Source: JARKPK01 sp964631235
GTDB lineage: Bacteria; Planctomycetota; Planctomycetia; Pirellulales; Thermoguttaceae
DNA: 64,000 nt
Assembly (NCBI GenBank): GCA_964631235.1
Contig: CAZVZX010000001.1
Location: 186,001-250,000, forward strand
Reading direction: 5' to 3'
Shown here in pieces: positions 63,562 through 64,000 of the stretch. Numbering within the stretch: the stretch's first letter is position 1; each line of letters starts with the position of its first letter. The notes beneath the pieces were generated by a model, which did no database searches, was not told where the DNA came from, and saw nothing but the letters and a program-made list of their open reading frames with translations. A program made the translations under genes and the position numbers.

Positions 63562-64000
63562 ATGTCGTACAGCGAGATTTCACGTCGTCGTTGGCTCCAA
63601 GCGTCGGCTGCGGCATTCGGCGGGCTGCTGCTGCCCATAGACCAATTGGTTTTCGCCGCCGAGCTCCCGTCCGACGATCCGTTAGACAAGTACCGCCTGC
63701 CTTGGACCAAGCAAGTCCGTTGGGCGCAGGCCGTCGATGTGACGAAGATGAAGGGCCGCTCGATCGACGAGCAACTGGCCGCCGCCCAGCAACTGCTAAA
63801 GGCAGCCGGGGGCGGAGTAGTGTATTTTCCCCCGGGCGAGTATCGGTTTTCGGATACCATTCTGCTGCTCGACGGCATCGTGCTCCGCGGCGCCGATCCC
63901 AAACCGGTTGCCTCCGCTCACGACCCGCAATACAACCCGCCGACCAAGTTCGAGTTTCCGCGTTACCAATTCTCCGCCGAGGGCGAAGGCACTCCGATCG
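63562..64000 (+). CDS. Tat-exported pectate-lyase-like / beta-helix protein (3' end cut by window edge)
   Basis: The visible 146 residues begin with a Tat leader (SRRRWLQASAAAFGGLLLP) and continue with DEQLAAAQQLLKAAGGGVVY, FPPGEYRFSDTILLLDGIVL and RGADPKPV, the pattern of the pectate lyase 3 / right-handed beta-helix start (GGGVVYFPPGEY). The rest lies beyond the edge. The ATG at 63562 follows AAGGTG. Secreted polysaccharide-lyase or glycan-binding role inferred. Confidence 0.8.
   Translation, partial: MSYSEISRRRWLQASAAAFGGLLLPIDQLVFAAELPSDDPLDKYRLPWTKQVRWAQAVDVTKMKGRSIDEQLAAAQQLLKAAGGGVVYFPPGEYRFSDTILLLDGIVLRGADPKPVASAHDPQYNPPTKFEFPRYQFSAEGEGTPI

Overview
The window is a high-GC (about 60-63%) chromosomal piece of a planctomycete, most likely from the Pirellulales/Lacipirellulaceae neighbourhood. 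This is inferred from gene content. There are many twin-arginine (Tat) secreted oxidoreductases of the Gfo/Idh/MocA type, DUF1080 and sialate-esterase style secreted carbohydrate enzymes, a PEP-CTERM exosortase substrate, a U32 peptidase, alpha/alpha-toroid repeat membrane proteins and small Tyr-rich secreted proteins. Genes are mostly monocistronic or in short operons with wide spacers. No rRNA, CRISPR array, transposase or phage gene was seen. Because of the GC content most long antisense reading frames are shadows and are left out.

Layout. 1-2330 (minus): phosphate uptake genes pstS and pstC (pstC runs off the left edge), with a Pho-box-like direct repeat upstream of pstS. 2537-3568: Tat-exported TIM-barrel protein. 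4031-11499: a Cys/His-containing secreted protein followed by a tripartite ABC exporter operon (FtsX permease, Cys-rich lipoprotein, HlyD/MFP adaptor, MacB/LolD-type ATPase, second FtsX permease, TolC-type outer membrane factor). 11987-20615: glycosyltransferase with TPR-like region, sugar MFS porter, and secreted carbohydrate-related enzymes (FAD oxidoreductase, sialate O-acetylesterase-like, DUF1080), then an unknown cytoplasmic protein. 21108-25599: HAMP-like membrane protein, tRNA-Pro unit, POT peptide transporter, zinc-ribbon membrane protein. 25946-29491 (minus): two Gfo/Idh/MocA proteins and a translationally coupled secreted protein. 29951-33294: HtrA-type protease, NYN RNase-like protein, dihydroorotase. 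33295-34698: a 1.4 kb gene-poor stretch with degenerate 57-bp spaced repeats, ahead of a PEP-CTERM protein (34699-36129). 36579-43252: helicase HrpB, quinone oxidoreductase, parvulin, U32 peptidase. 43326-46471 (minus): DUF4038/GH140-like and GH30-like secreted hydrolases. 46692-48480 (minus): a type II restriction-modification pair with a PaeR7I/XhoI-like endonuclease. 48627-53557 (minus): secreted O-methyltransferase, a predicted small RNA with its own promoter and terminator, a Tyr-rich secreted protein, an SDR epimerase, RuvX and a XylR/AraC-type regulator. That regulator is divergent to a Gfo/Idh/MocA dehydrogenase and a sugar-phosphate isomerase-like TIM barrel (53962-56301). 56495-64000: tRNA-Ile, a thioredoxin-fold protein that has lost both active-site cysteines, a BON-domain protein with a strong terminator, an alpha/alpha-toroid membrane protein, and the start of a Tat-secreted pectate-lyase-like beta-helix protein.

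How it fits together. The chromosome segment mixes housekeeping genes (pst, pyrC, hrpB, ruvX, two tRNAs) with a polysaccharide-degrading, sugar-oxidising periplasmic lifestyle. The points most worth a second look are: the predicted small RNA at 49763-49834; the restriction-modification pair whose methylase class does not match the classical PaeR7I partner; the exporter operon with cysteine-rich accessory proteins; the cysteine-less TlpA-like protein; the GH30-like protein that seems to lack its nucleophile; and a cluster of CGGAAC half-sites at 59855-59919.
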